A stretch of 64,000 nt of DNA, from positions 868,001 through 932,000 of the forward strand of contig NZ_JAFBBW010000001.1 of NCBI RefSeq assembly GCF_016907355.1. The letters run 5' to 3'. Below the pieces are notes generated by a model. That model was given only the letters and a program-made list of their open reading frames with translations. It had not been told where the DNA came from and did no database searches. The stretch comes from Agromyces aurantiacus (lineage in GTDB: Bacteria > Actinomycetota > Actinomycetes > Actinomycetales > Microbacteriaceae). Positions 43,967 to 54,920 of this stretch are shown here, one piece after another. A program made the translations under genes and the position numbers. Position 1 is the stretch's first letter; each line of letters begins with the position of its first letter.

Positions 43967-45397
43967 TCAGGCGAGCTCGGCGTCGGCGATCTCGAGCGCC
44001 GCGTCGATGATGTCGAGGCCGCGCACGAGCTCGTCCTCCGTGATGACGAGCGGCGGGGCGACGTGCATCCGGTTGAAGTGCACGAACGGCCAGAGGCCGG
44101 CCTGCTTGCACGCGGCCGCGACCTTCGCCATCGGCGCGGCATCCGCCCCCGACGCGTTGAACGGCACGAGCGGCTCGCGCGTCTCGCGGTCGCGCACGAG
44201 CTCGATCGCCCAGAACAGGCCGAGTCCGCGCACCTCGCCGACCGACGGATGCCGCTCCGCGATCTCGCGCAGGCGCGGCTCGACGACGCGCGACCCGAGG
44301 TCGCGGACGCGCTCGAGGATGCCGTCGCGCTCGAACACCTCGAACGTCGCCACGCCCGCGGCGCAAGCGAGCGGGTGCCCCGAGTACGTGAGCCCGCCCG
44401 CGAACGGCACGGTGTCGAAGTGCGACGCGATGCGCTGCGAGATCACGACGCCGCCGAGCGGCACGTAGCCCGAGTTCACGCCCTTCGCGAAGGTGATGAG
44501 ATCGGGCGTCACGCCGAAGTGGTTCACGGCGAACCACTCGCCGACGCGGCCGAAGCCGACCATGACCTCGTCGGCGATGTAGACGATGCCGAACTTGTCG
44601 GCGATGCGGCGCACGCCCTCGAGGTAGCCGGGCGGCGGCACGAGCACGCCGTTGGTGCCGACGACCGTCTCGATGATGATGGCGGCCACGGTGTTCGCGC
44701 CCTCGAGCGTGATGACCTGCTCCAGGTGCGCGAGGGCGCGCTCGGTCTCCTCCGCCTCGCTCGACGCGTGGAACGACGAGCGGTACGGGTACGGCCCGAG
44801 GAAGTGCACGACGCTGCCGTCGCTCGGCTCGTTCGCCCAGCGGCGCGGGTCGCCCGTGAGCGAGATCGCGGTCGCGGTGCCGCCGTGGTAGCTGCGGTAC
44901 ATCGAGAGCACCTTGCGCCGGCCCGTGACGGCGCGCGCCATCCGCACCGCGTGCTCGTTGGCGTCGGCGCCGCCGTTGGTGAAGAACACCGTGTCGAGGT
45001 CGCCGGGGGCCACCTCGGCGATGCGGCGCGCGAGCTCGCCGCGCACGTCGTTCGCGAGCGCCGGCTGGATGGTCGCGAGGCGACCCGCCTGCTGCTGGAT
45101 GGCGGCGACGAGGTCGGGGTGCTGGTGGCCGAGGTTGAGGTTCACGAGCTGGCTCGAGAAGTCGAGGTACGCGTTGCCCTGGTAGTCCCAGAAGGTCGAG
45201 CCCTCGCCCGCGGCGACGGGCAGCGGGTCGATGAGGGCCTGCGCGCTCCAGGAGTGGAACACGTGGGCGCGGTCGTCGGCGCGCACCTGCGCCTCGGCAG
45301 CGGCGTCGGGCAGCGGATGGCGCGTGCCGTGCCGGTCGACGTACGACGCCGCGATCGCGGCATCCGTCGTCGCTTCGGGGATGAGCGTGTCGGTCAT
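43967..45397 (-). CDS. Class III PLP-dependent aminotransferase (omega-amino acid type)
   Basis: 476 residues. The PLP lysine is K305 (ITFAKGVNSGYVPLGG), with D276 in IADEVMVGFGR and the YHGG-type contact at 170-173. It transaminates omega-amino compounds such as beta-alanine, GABA or polyamine-derived amines, giving semialdehydes for the dehydrogenase encoded just upstream. ATG at 45397 follows GAAAGGAC. A hairpin separates it from the dehydrogenase gene, so the pair is transcribed as an attenuated operon. Confidence 0.92.
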   Translation of the reverse strand: MTDTLIPEATTDAAIAASYVDRHGTRHPLPDAAAEAQVRADDRAHVFHSWSAQALIDPLPVAAGEGSTFWDYQGNAYLDFSSQLVNLNLGHQHPDLVAAIQQQAGRLATIQPALANDVRGELARRIAEVAPGDLDTVFFTNGGADANEHAVRMARAVTGRRKVLSMYRSYHGGTATAISLTGDPRRWANEPSDGSVVHFLGPYPYRSSFHASSEAEETERALAHLEQVITLEGANTVAAIIIETVVGTNGVLVPPPGYLEGVRRIADKFGIVYIADEVMVGFGRVGEWFAVNHFGVTPDLITFAKGVNSGYVPLGGVVISQRIASHFDTVPFAGGLTYSGHPLACAAGVATFEVFERDGILERVRDLGSRVVEPRLREIAERHPSVGEVRGLGLFWAIELVRDRETREPLVPFNASGADAAPMAKVAAACKQAGLWPFVHFNRMHVAPPLVITEDELVRGLDIIDAALEIADAELA

Positions 45398-45417
45398 GCG
45401 AAGTCCTTTCGACCGGT

Positions 45418-45469
45418 GAGGTGACGAACGGTCGTTCCATCCGGAACCGTCGACGGTTCGCGTCACCTC
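45418..45469 (-). terminator. Intra-operon hairpin between dehydrogenase and aminotransferase genes
   Basis: Nine-base arms GAGGTGACG (45418-45426) and CGTCACCTC (45461-45469) enclose an inner perfect palindrome AACCGTCGACGGTT. It occupies most of the 90-base gap and could reduce transcription into the aminotransferase or act as an mRNA processing site. Confidence 0.6.
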
Positions 45470-45487
45470 GGCGGAGGAGTCAGTGGG

Positions 45488-47053
<1,566 letters not shown>

Positions 47054-47165
47054 ATCAGTCCTTCGGTGGGGATGCGGTGCCGCCGGACGCCGGGATCGGA
47101 CAGATCGACCGGTGTCGTCTAGGCTGGCGTTTCCCCAGTCTGACAGAGGTGGAGAGGCCGAACCG

Positions 47166-48854
47166 ATGCCATACCGTCGCGAAGACGAGTCGAACCGGAC
47201 GGATCGTCCGGCTGAACTGACGGCGACGTCGGCCGCGGATGCCGGCCTTCCGACCGTGCGCGAGATCCTCGCGCTCGACGCGGTCGCGGGGGGCGTGCCC
47301 GAGGTGCTCGTGGGCGGCGCGGCGCTCGATGCCCGCGTGCGATGGCTGCACGTCTCGGACAGTGCGGGCGTCGCCCGGCTCCTGAACGGCGGCGAGCTGC
47401 TGCTCTCGACCGGCTCGGGCTGGCCTGCCGAGCCCGACGAGCTGCGGGCGTTCATCGGCGCGCTCGTCGAGGCCGGCATCGCGGGGCTCGTGCTCGAGCT
47501 CGGCTCGCACTACCGCTACGTGCCCGCCGTCGTCGTGCGGGCCGCGACCGATCACGGGCTCGCGCTCGCCGCGCTGCATCGCGAGGTGAAGTTCGTCGCG
47601 CTCACCGAGGCCGTGCACCGGCGCATCATCTCCGAGCAGACCGTCGCGCTGCACGCGCGCGACGAGGTGCGCGAGCGGTTCACGGCACTCGCCCTGCGCG
47701 GCGCGCCCGCCGATCACATCGTGCAGCAGCTCGCACAGACGCTGGGCGCGCCGGTCGTGCTCGAGAACCTCGCGCACGAGGTGGTCGCCGCCGACCTGCC
47801 GCCCGACGCCGAGGAGGAGGTGCTCGGCGGATGGCAGCTGCGCTCGCGCGACGCCCACCGTCGGGCCGCGCTGGGAGCGGCCGGCGCCGACCGGTGGCTC
47901 ATCGTGCCGGTCGAGGCGCGCGGCATCCGCTGGGGTCACCTGATCGCGCTGCCGGGGCCGGCGCATCCGGCCGGCCGCACGAGCGTGCTCGAGCAGGGGG
48001 CGATCGCGCTCGCGCTGGGGCGCCTGGCCGACGGCGAGGATGACACGTGGGCCCGCATCGGCCGGCAGCGCCTCGTCGAGCACCTGCTCACGGGCCGCTT
48101 CGGCAGTGCGGGCGGTGCGGCGGCGCGGCTCGCCGCGGCAGGGCTCGAGCTCACGGGGACCGACCTGTACGGGTTGGTCGCGACCGGGCGCACCCGCGAG
48201 GGCGCGGCCGACGACGCGGCGCGTCGCCTCGGCGGGCGGGCGCTCGAGGGGCGCCCGTCGTCGGGGGAGGCTCCGGCATCCGCGCGCATCGCGCTCCTGT
48301 CGCTGCCGGCCGGCACCCGGTTCGACGACGCGGCGGCGGAGGGCTTCGCGGCGTCGATCGCGGCCGGGGCGGGCGCCGGGGCGGGCGTCGGCGCGACCGC
48401 GGACGGCGCGGGCGTCGCGCTCGCGATCGGCTCGATGGCGCACGACCTCGACGGACTGCTCGTCTCGGTGCAGGAGGCCCTCGACCTCGCGCGCACTCCG
48501 CCGGCGCGCCCGTCGCGAGGGGTGCTGGTGCGCCGCTCGCAGGATCGCCCGCTGGTGCGCCTGGTCACCTCGTTGCGCGACGACCACCGGCTGCAGGAGC
48601 TGGGCGAGCGGATGCTCGCACCGCTCATCGAGTACGACCTCGCGCGCGGCGGCGACCTGCTCGACGTGCTCGGCGCGATGCTCGCGCATCCGGGCAACCG
48701 CACGGCGGCCGCGCAGGCGAGCCACCTGTCGCGGTCGGTGTTCTACCAGCGGCTCGCGCTCATCGGCGACCTGCTCGGAGCCGACCTCGACGACGGCGAG
48801 ACGCTCACGGCGTTGCACCTCGCGCTGCTCGTGCGCCGCAGCGGCGGGCGCTGA
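47166..48854 (+). CDS. PucR-family transcriptional regulator
   Basis: 562 residues. The N-terminal PucR domain (about 28-150) has LPTVREILALDAVAGGVPEV and GGELLLSTGSGWP; the C-terminal HTH_30 (about 500-560) reads DLLDVLGAMLAHPGNRTAAA followed by HLSRSVFYQRLALIGDLLG. PucR regulators sense purine or amine catabolites and usually control adjacent catabolic genes, here the divergent mmsA and aminotransferase. ATG at 47166 has GGAGAGG upstream. A TAGGCT box further upstream could drive it. Confidence 0.92.
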   Translation: MPYRREDESNRTDRPAELTATSAADAGLPTVREILALDAVAGGVPEVLVGGAALDARVRWLHVSDSAGVARLLNGGELLLSTGSGWPAEPDELRAFIGALVEAGIAGLVLELGSHYRYVPAVVVRAATDHGLALAALHREVKFVALTEAVHRRIISEQTVALHARDEVRERFTALALRGAPADHIVQQLAQTLGAPVVLENLAHEVVAADLPPDAEEEVLGGWQLRSRDAHRRAALGAAGADRWLIVPVEARGIRWGHLIALPGPAHPAGRTSVLEQGAIALALGRLADGEDDTWARIGRQRLVEHLLTGRFGSAGGAAARLAAAGLELTGTDLYGLVATGRTREGAADDAARRLGGRALEGRPSSGEAPASARIALLSLPAGTRFDDAAAEGFAASIAAGAGAGAGVGATADGAGVALAIGSMAHDLDGLLVSVQEALDLARTPPARPSRGVLVRRSQDRPLVRLVTSLRDDHRLQELGERMLAPLIEYDLARGGDLLDVLGAMLAHPGNRTAAAQASHLSRSVFYQRLALIGDLLGADLDDGETLTALHLALLVRRSGGR

Positions 48855-48879
48855 GTCGCCCGCCGCCGATCTCCTCTAA

Positions 48880-48913
48880 CTTGCTATTGACAAGTGCACT
48901 TGCAAAGAGCAAG
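48880..48913 (+). promoter_or_regulatory. Extended symmetric operator upstream of the VOC/HxlR pair
   Basis: A central perfect 12-bp palindrome CAAGTGCACTTG (48891-48902) is flanked at equal distance, five bases on each side, by CTTGCT (48880-48885) and AGCAAG (48908-48913), which are also complementary. TTGACA (48887-48892) overlaps it as a -35. About 28 of 34 positions obey the dyad. It is a candidate operator for the HxlR regulator encoded two genes downstream. Confidence 0.7.
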
Positions 48914-48958
48914 CTGGGCGCATCACGGATCATCCGCTCATCACCACCGGAGGACATC

Positions 48959-49414
48959 ATGACCACCAGCATCTTCGTGAACCTGCCGACGACCGACCTC
49001 GACCGGTCCAAGGCGTTCTACGAGGCGCTCGGCTTCCGCATCAACCCGGCCTTCACCGACGAGAACGCCGCGTGCGTCGTCCTCGACGAGAACATCTACT
49101 TCATGGTGCTCACGCGCGAGTACCTCGGCACCTTCACCGACAAGCAGATCGTCGACCCGAAGACCCAGGCCCAGACGAGCATCGCGTTCACCCGCGACTC
49201 CCGCGACGAGGTCGACGAGGTGCTCGCCAAGGGGCTCGCCGCCGGCGGGACCGAGCCGCGCGATGCGCAGGACTACGGCTTCATGTACTCGCGCGACCTG
49301 GAGGACCCCGACGGCAACATCCTCGGGTTCCTGTTCATGGAGCCCGCGGCGGCCGAGATGGGCCCCGAGGCCTACATGGCGCAGCAGGGCGCCGGCCAGC
49401 CCGGCACGGCCTGA
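48959..49414 (+). CDS. VOC-family (glyoxalase/bleomycin resistance-like) protein
   Basis: 151 residues. Opening TSIFVNLPTTDLDRSKAFYEALGF and the second half DLEDPDGNILGFLFMEP are the two beta-alpha-beta-beta-beta halves of VOC proteins; the E of NILGFLFME is a possible metal ligand. The function may be resistance or metabolism of a small molecule. GGAGGACATC precedes the ATG. It is 16 bases from the HxlR gene and the two surely form an operon under the operator at 48880. Confidence 0.88.
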   Translation: MTTSIFVNLPTTDLDRSKAFYEALGFRINPAFTDENAACVVLDENIYFMVLTREYLGTFTDKQIVDPKTQAQTSIAFTRDSRDEVDEVLAKGLAAGGTEPRDAQDYGFMYSRDLEDPDGNILGFLFMEPAAAEMGPEAYMAQQGAGQPGTA

Positions 49415-49430
49415 TCGGCCGGGCACCCGC

Positions 49431-50189
49431 ATGGCGACGCGCGCCGCGCGCGGCTTCGGCCAGTACGACGGCGTGGCCCGCGCGATCGAGCGGGTCGGGG
49501 AGCGGTGGGCATTGCTCATCGTCCGCGACCTGCTCGTCGGCGCGCGGCGGTACGGCGACCTCAAGGCCGCGCTGCCGCGCATCCCGACGAACATCCTCGC
49601 CGACCGGCTGCGCGAGCTGCAGGAGTGGGGCGTCGTGCGACGCGTGCCGACCGTGCGCGGCGGCTACGAGCTGACCGCGTTCGGCCGCGAGCTCGCGCCT
49701 GTCGTGCTCGCGCTCGAGCGGTGGGGGTGGTCGGCGCTCGGCGATCCCGCCGAAGGCGAGCTGGTGACGCGCGAGGGCGTGATCACCGCGCTGCGCGCCG
49801 CATTCCGGGCGGATGCCGCGACCGGCACGCCCCCGACCGAGTACGTGCTGCACGTGGCCGCGGCATCCGTCGCCGCCGTCGTCGTGGGTGGCACGCTCGA
49901 GGTCGTGGCGATCGGAGAGGGCGCGGTGGCGCAGCCCCGCCGGGCGGCACCCGAGCCCGCGTTCGAGGCGTCGCTCGAGCTCGCCCTCTCGCCCGGCGAG
50001 TTCCGGGACCTCCTCGCCGGGCGGCTCGGGGCGCGCGACGTCTCGATCCTCTCGGGCGAGTCGGCGACGCTCGAGCACTTCCTGCGCACGTTCCGCATCA
50101 CCCCGGTCGGCGCGCCGGACACGGGCACGGCCGCCGGCCCGGCCGCCGACGTCGCCGCGAACGGCGACTCGGCGAGCTCCGTCGCCTGA
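49431..50189 (+). CDS. HxlR-family regulator with C-terminal SCP2-like domain
   Basis: 252 residues. The HxlR winged helix (about 10-100) has RVGERWALLIVRDLLVGARRYGDLKAALP (quoted in part: GERWALLIVRDLLVGARRYG) and PTNILADRLRELQEWG. The C-terminal 130 residues resemble the sterol-carrier (SCP2-like) domain often attached to actinobacterial HxlR proteins and may bind a lipid-like ligand. It probably represses its own operon with the VOC gene. No clear Shine-Dalgarno precedes the ATG, suggesting coupling to the gene before it. Confidence 0.85.
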   Translation: MATRAARGFGQYDGVARAIERVGERWALLIVRDLLVGARRYGDLKAALPRIPTNILADRLRELQEWGVVRRVPTVRGGYELTAFGRELAPVVLALERWGWSALGDPAEGELVTREGVITALRAAFRADAATGTPPTEYVLHVAAASVAAVVVGGTLEVVAIGEGAVAQPRRAAPEPAFEASLELALSPGEFRDLLAGRLGARDVSILSGESATLEHFLRTFRITPVGAPDTGTAAGPAADVAANGDSASSVA

Positions 50190-50231
50190 CAACCCGTGGC
50201 ACCGCGCCCGCCGACACGGTAGAACGGCTTC

Positions 50232-51926
<1,695 letters not shown>

Positions 51927-51952
51927 GGGGCAACGGATGCCGCGGCGCGCGG

Positions 51953-52324
51953 CTACGGCGCCACGTACACCTTGCGCAGCGTCTCGTGCACGATCCACAC
52001 GGTCCGCATTCCCGCGTCGAGGCGCACGAGCGACCCGGGCACGAGCTCGATCGCCGGCAGGGCGGGGTCGACGAACTCGACCGTCGCCCGCCCGGCGAGC
52101 ACGACGAACACCTCGTCGGCCTCGGTGTCGCGCATGGCGCCGGGGGACATCTCCCACACCCCGACCGCGCGCCCGCCGGCGAGGTCGAGCTCGGCGTGCC
52201 CCGTGCTGGGCGCGCCCGACACGACCTGGTCGGACGGCACAGGCTCGGGCGCGAGCGCGAGCGTCGCGGCATCCGTCACCGCGCCGGCCGCGAGCCGCGC
52301 GGGCAGGCCGTCGCCGCCGGTCAC
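51953..52324 (-). CDS. Cupin-domain protein (EutQ/DUF861-like)
   Basis: 123 residues. A single cupin barrel is shown by GVWEMSPGAMRDTEADEVFVVLAGRATVEF and PGSLVRLDAGMRTVWIVHETLRKVYV. The GTG start at 52324 overlaps the oxidase stop by four bases (GTGA), so it is translationally coupled to the FAD amine oxidase. Such cupins often accompany amine oxidases in proteobacterial and actinobacterial putrescine pathways; their own reaction is unknown. Confidence 0.85.
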   Translation of the reverse strand: MTGGDGLPARLAAGAVTDAATLALAPEPVPSDQVVSGAPSTGHAELDLAGGRAVGVWEMSPGAMRDTEADEVFVVLAGRATVEFVDPALPAIELVPGSLVRLDAGMRTVWIVHETLRKVYVAP

Positions 52325-53769
52325 GAGTCGAACCCGAGGCCGAGGGCGTCGAGGGTCTTCAGCAGCATGTTGCGTCGTCCTCCGTTGTGGTCGGCGCGGT
52401 CGAGCGACCAGCGCGTGGCGTTGATGCCGAGGGATGCCGCGGGCTCGGGCGGGAAGGGCAGCGGGCGCGTGCGCACCATCTTCAGGCGCGTCCGCTCGGT
52501 CTCGCGGCCCGCGAGCAGGTCGAGCATCGTCTCGGCCATGAACCGCGTCGAGGCGACGCCGAGCCCGGTGAAGCCCGAGGCGTAGGCCACGCGGCCCTCG
52601 CGCGCGAGCCCCGTGAATGCAGTGAACTGCGTCGAGGTGTCGATCGCGCCCGCCCACCGGTGGGTGAAGGTCAGCCCCTCGAGCTGCGGGTACGTCGTGA
52701 AGAAGTGGCTCGCGAGCGTGCGGAAGCTCTCGGGGCGGCGTTCGTACTCCTCCCGGACGCGCCCGCCGTAGTGGTAGATCGCGTCATAGCCGCCGTAGAG
52801 GATCCGCCCGTCGCGCGTCATGCGCGAGTAGTGGAACTGGTTGGCCAGGTCGCCGATGCCCTGGCGGTTCGCCCAGCCGATCGAGGCCTGCTGCTCGGCG
52901 GTCAGCGGCTCCGTCATCAGCACGTAGTCGTAGACCGGTACGGTCATGAGCCGGTTGCGGGTCAGCAGCGATGGGAAGACGTTCGTGGCCAGGACCGCCC
53001 GCTCGGCGTCGACGCGGCCGTGCTCGGTGATCAGCTGCACGGTGCCGGTCGACCCGTGCGTCTCGAGCCGCTTCACGGGGGAGTGCTCGAGGATCTCGAC
53101 CCCCGCCTCCTCGGCGACGCGCGCGAGCTCGGCGGCGAGCTTCGCCGGGTGCAGGATGGCGCTCGTGCGCGTGTTCCAGATCGCGCCCAGGTAGGCGGGC
53201 GAGTCGACCTGCTCTCGCAGCTGGTGCTCGTCGAGCAGCCGGACCGTGCCGTCGCCGCGCGAGGCGGCATCGGCGGCGGCCTCGTGCAGCCACTCGACCT
53301 GGTGCGGCTCGACCGCCACGTCGAGCGAGCCGTTGCGCTCGAAGTCGAAGCGCATGCCGTACTCGGCCTCGCTCGCCTCGATCGCGTCGAGGTTGGCGAG
53401 GCCCAGGCGGTCGAGCTCGTCGATCTCGTCGGGCCAGCGCGCGAGGCCGTTCTCGCGGCCGTGGGTGAGGCTCGCCTCGCAGAATCCGCCGTTGCGGCCC
53501 GAGGCTGCCCAGCCGACCTGGCGGGCCTCCAGGAGCACGACGCGGAGGTCGGGGTCGGCGCGCTTGGCGAGCACGGCCGTCCAGAGTCCGGTGTACCCGC
53601 CGCCGACGATCGCGAGGTCGGCGACGCGCGCGCCCTCGAGGCGGGCGCGGGGGCGCCTGGCGTCGTCGGCCAGGTCCTCGATCCAGAACACGGACTGCCG
53701 GGTGGGGGCGAGGCTGTGGTCGATGACGGATGCCGCGGGGCGGCGGCGCTCGTAGACGGTCGTTCCCAT
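52321..53769 (-). CDS. FAD-dependent amine oxidase (gamma-glutamylputrescine oxidase-like)
   Basis: 482 residues of the DAO/GlxR family. The Rossmann motif DLAIVGGGYTGLWTAVLAKR starts near residue 50 and E of VVLLEARQVGWAASGRNGGF follows; GFTGLGVASTRFMAETMLDLLAG near 420 is the C-terminal FAD block. The order is normal, unlike the amine oxidase at 42265. It resembles PuuB-type oxidases which oxidise gamma-glutamylputrescine, but substrate is inferred. Its ATG is preceded by GGAG at nine bases. A hairpin element lies upstream. Confidence 0.88.
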   Translation of the reverse strand: MGTTVYERRRPAASVIDHSLAPTRQSVFWIEDLADDARRPRARLEGARVADLAIVGGGYTGLWTAVLAKRADPDLRVVLLEARQVGWAASGRNGGFCEASLTHGRENGLARWPDEIDELDRLGLANLDAIEASEAEYGMRFDFERNGSLDVAVEPHQVEWLHEAAADAASRGDGTVRLLDEHQLREQVDSPAYLGAIWNTRTSAILHPAKLAAELARVAEEAGVEILEHSPVKRLETHGSTGTVQLITEHGRVDAERAVLATNVFPSLLTRNRLMTVPVYDYVLMTEPLTAEQQASIGWANRQGIGDLANQFHYSRMTRDGRILYGGYDAIYHYGGRVREEYERRPESFRTLASHFFTTYPQLEGLTFTHRWAGAIDTSTQFTAFTGLAREGRVAYASGFTGLGVASTRFMAETMLDLLAGRETERTRLKMVRTRPLPFPPEPAASLGINATRWSLDRADHNGGRRNMLLKTLDALGLGFDS

Positions 53770-53841
53770 CGCGGGATCACTCCAAGTCGGTCGGTGCCAC
53801 CATCATGCCACGTATTGCACGCGTGGACAATAAGCCGCCCC

Positions 53842-53923
53842 GCGCAACGCAGGTGCGGAGCGCGGGTCGCGCCCACGGCGGCCGGATGTCGCGGGCGACG
53901 CGCGCTCCGCACCTGCACTGCGC
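53842..53923. repeat. Long inverted repeat in divergent gap
   Basis: A perfect 16-bp stem (53849-53864 with 53901-53916) extends, after two mismatches, by five more pairs to 53842 and 53923. The gap 53770-53969 separates the divergent amine oxidase and GH16-like genes and contains only this element plus the promoters. Its sequence is unrelated to the repeats at 5189 and 33841. Confidence 0.7.
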
Positions 53924-53969
53924 CGGGGAGGTGGGCCGGGTGTCGGAGGGCTTCGGCAGGATCGTCGAC

Positions 53970-54767
53970 ATGCCGCCCGCCCCGCCCGTGCCCCCGCCCG
54001 TGCCCGACCTGCTCGAGTTCGACGCCGACTTCTCCGGCCCCGAGCTCGACCTGCGCCAGTGGCTGCCGTACTACCTGCCGCAGTGGTCGAGCCGCGAGCG
54101 CACCCGCGCGCGCTACGACGTGGGCGACGGGGTGCTGCGCCTGCGCGTCGACGCCGACCAGCCCCCGTGGTCGGTCGAGTACGACGGCCAGACCCGGGTG
54201 TCGAACCTGCAGACCGCCGTGCGCTCCGGTCCGGTCGGGTCGGATGCCGGCCAGCACCCGTTCCGCGAGGGGCTCGTGGTGCGCGAGGCCCAGGGCGACC
54301 GGCGCCTCTACACGCCGCACTTCGGGCGCATCGAGGTCGTCGCGGCGATCGACGGCATCGACGAGCACGCGATGGCCGCGCTCTGGATGATCGGCCTCGA
54401 GGAGGAGCCGGAGCAATCGGCCGAGATCTGCGTGTTCGAGGTGTTCGGGCGCGACATCCGCCCCGACGGCAGCGCGCTCGTCGGCATGGGCGTGCACCCG
54501 TTCCGCGACGCGTCGATCACCGACGAGTTCGAGCGCGTGCCGTTCGCGGGCGACGTGCGAGAGCCCCACCGCTACGCCGTCGACTGGCGACCCGACGAGG
54601 TCGTGTTCTCGATCGACGGCATCGTCGCGAAGCGCGTCGCCCAGTCGCCGCAGTACCCCATGCAGCTCATGCTCGACGTCTTCGCGTTCCCGCCCGAGCC
54701 GCCCGCCGTCGCCGCCTACCCCGAGTCGTTCGCGGTGCACGCGGTACGCGGCTACCGGCTCGGCTGA
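53970..54767 (+). CDS. GH16-like concanavalin-fold protein
   Basis: 265 residues. LLEFDADFSGPELDLRQWLPY opens a laminarinase-like fold; PHFGRIEVVAAIDG, EICVFEVFGRDI and HRYAVDWRPDEVVFSIDG are the matching strands of glycoside hydrolase family 16. The catalytic E-x-D-x-x-E signature is altered (AEICVFEVFG), so activity is doubtful or different. No signal peptide is seen. ATG at 53970 was chosen because AGGA is spaced eight bases upstream; GTG at 53940 is an alternative. Confidence 0.75.
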   Translation: MPPAPPVPPPVPDLLEFDADFSGPELDLRQWLPYYLPQWSSRERTRARYDVGDGVLRLRVDADQPPWSVEYDGQTRVSNLQTAVRSGPVGSDAGQHPFREGLVVREAQGDRRLYTPHFGRIEVVAAIDGIDEHAMAALWMIGLEEEPEQSAEICVFEVFGRDIRPDGSALVGMGVHPFRDASITDEFERVPFAGDVREPHRYAVDWRPDEVVFSIDGIVAKRVAQSPQYPMQLMLDVFAFPPEPPAVAAYPESFAVHAVRGYRLG

Positions 54768-54780
54768 CGCCGGGGCTGCC

Positions 54781-54920
54781 GGTCATCCTCGCGGCGCGTG
54801 CGCGTCGAGACGGTGCCGGTCATCCTCGCGGCGCGGGCGCGTCGAGACGGTGCCGGTCATCCCCGAGGCGCGTGCGCCTCGAGACGGTGCCGGTCATCCC
54901 CGAGGCGCGTGCGCCTCGAG
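54781..54920. repeat. 37-bp tandem hairpin repeat, 3.8 copies
   Basis: Units begin at 54781, 54818, 54855 and 54892, each starting GGTCATCC. The last unit contains the ramB stop codon and its final eight codons; the other three lie beyond the stop, between the convergent GH16-like gene and ramB. Every unit can form a stem (perfect CGAGGCG/CGCCTCG in the two ramB-proximal units, a GU-containing variant in the distal two). It fills the whole intergenic gap and could act as a tandem terminator for both genes. Confidence 0.9.

Noticed and set aside
53970..54767. Confident annotation as an active laminarinase
   Set aside because: The GH16 catalytic signature is altered and there is no signal peptide, so only fold-level similarity is claimed.
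54781..54920. Possible CRISPR array
   Set aside because: The units are contiguous 37-bp tandem copies with no unique spacers and no cas genes nearby; the first unit is part of ramB.
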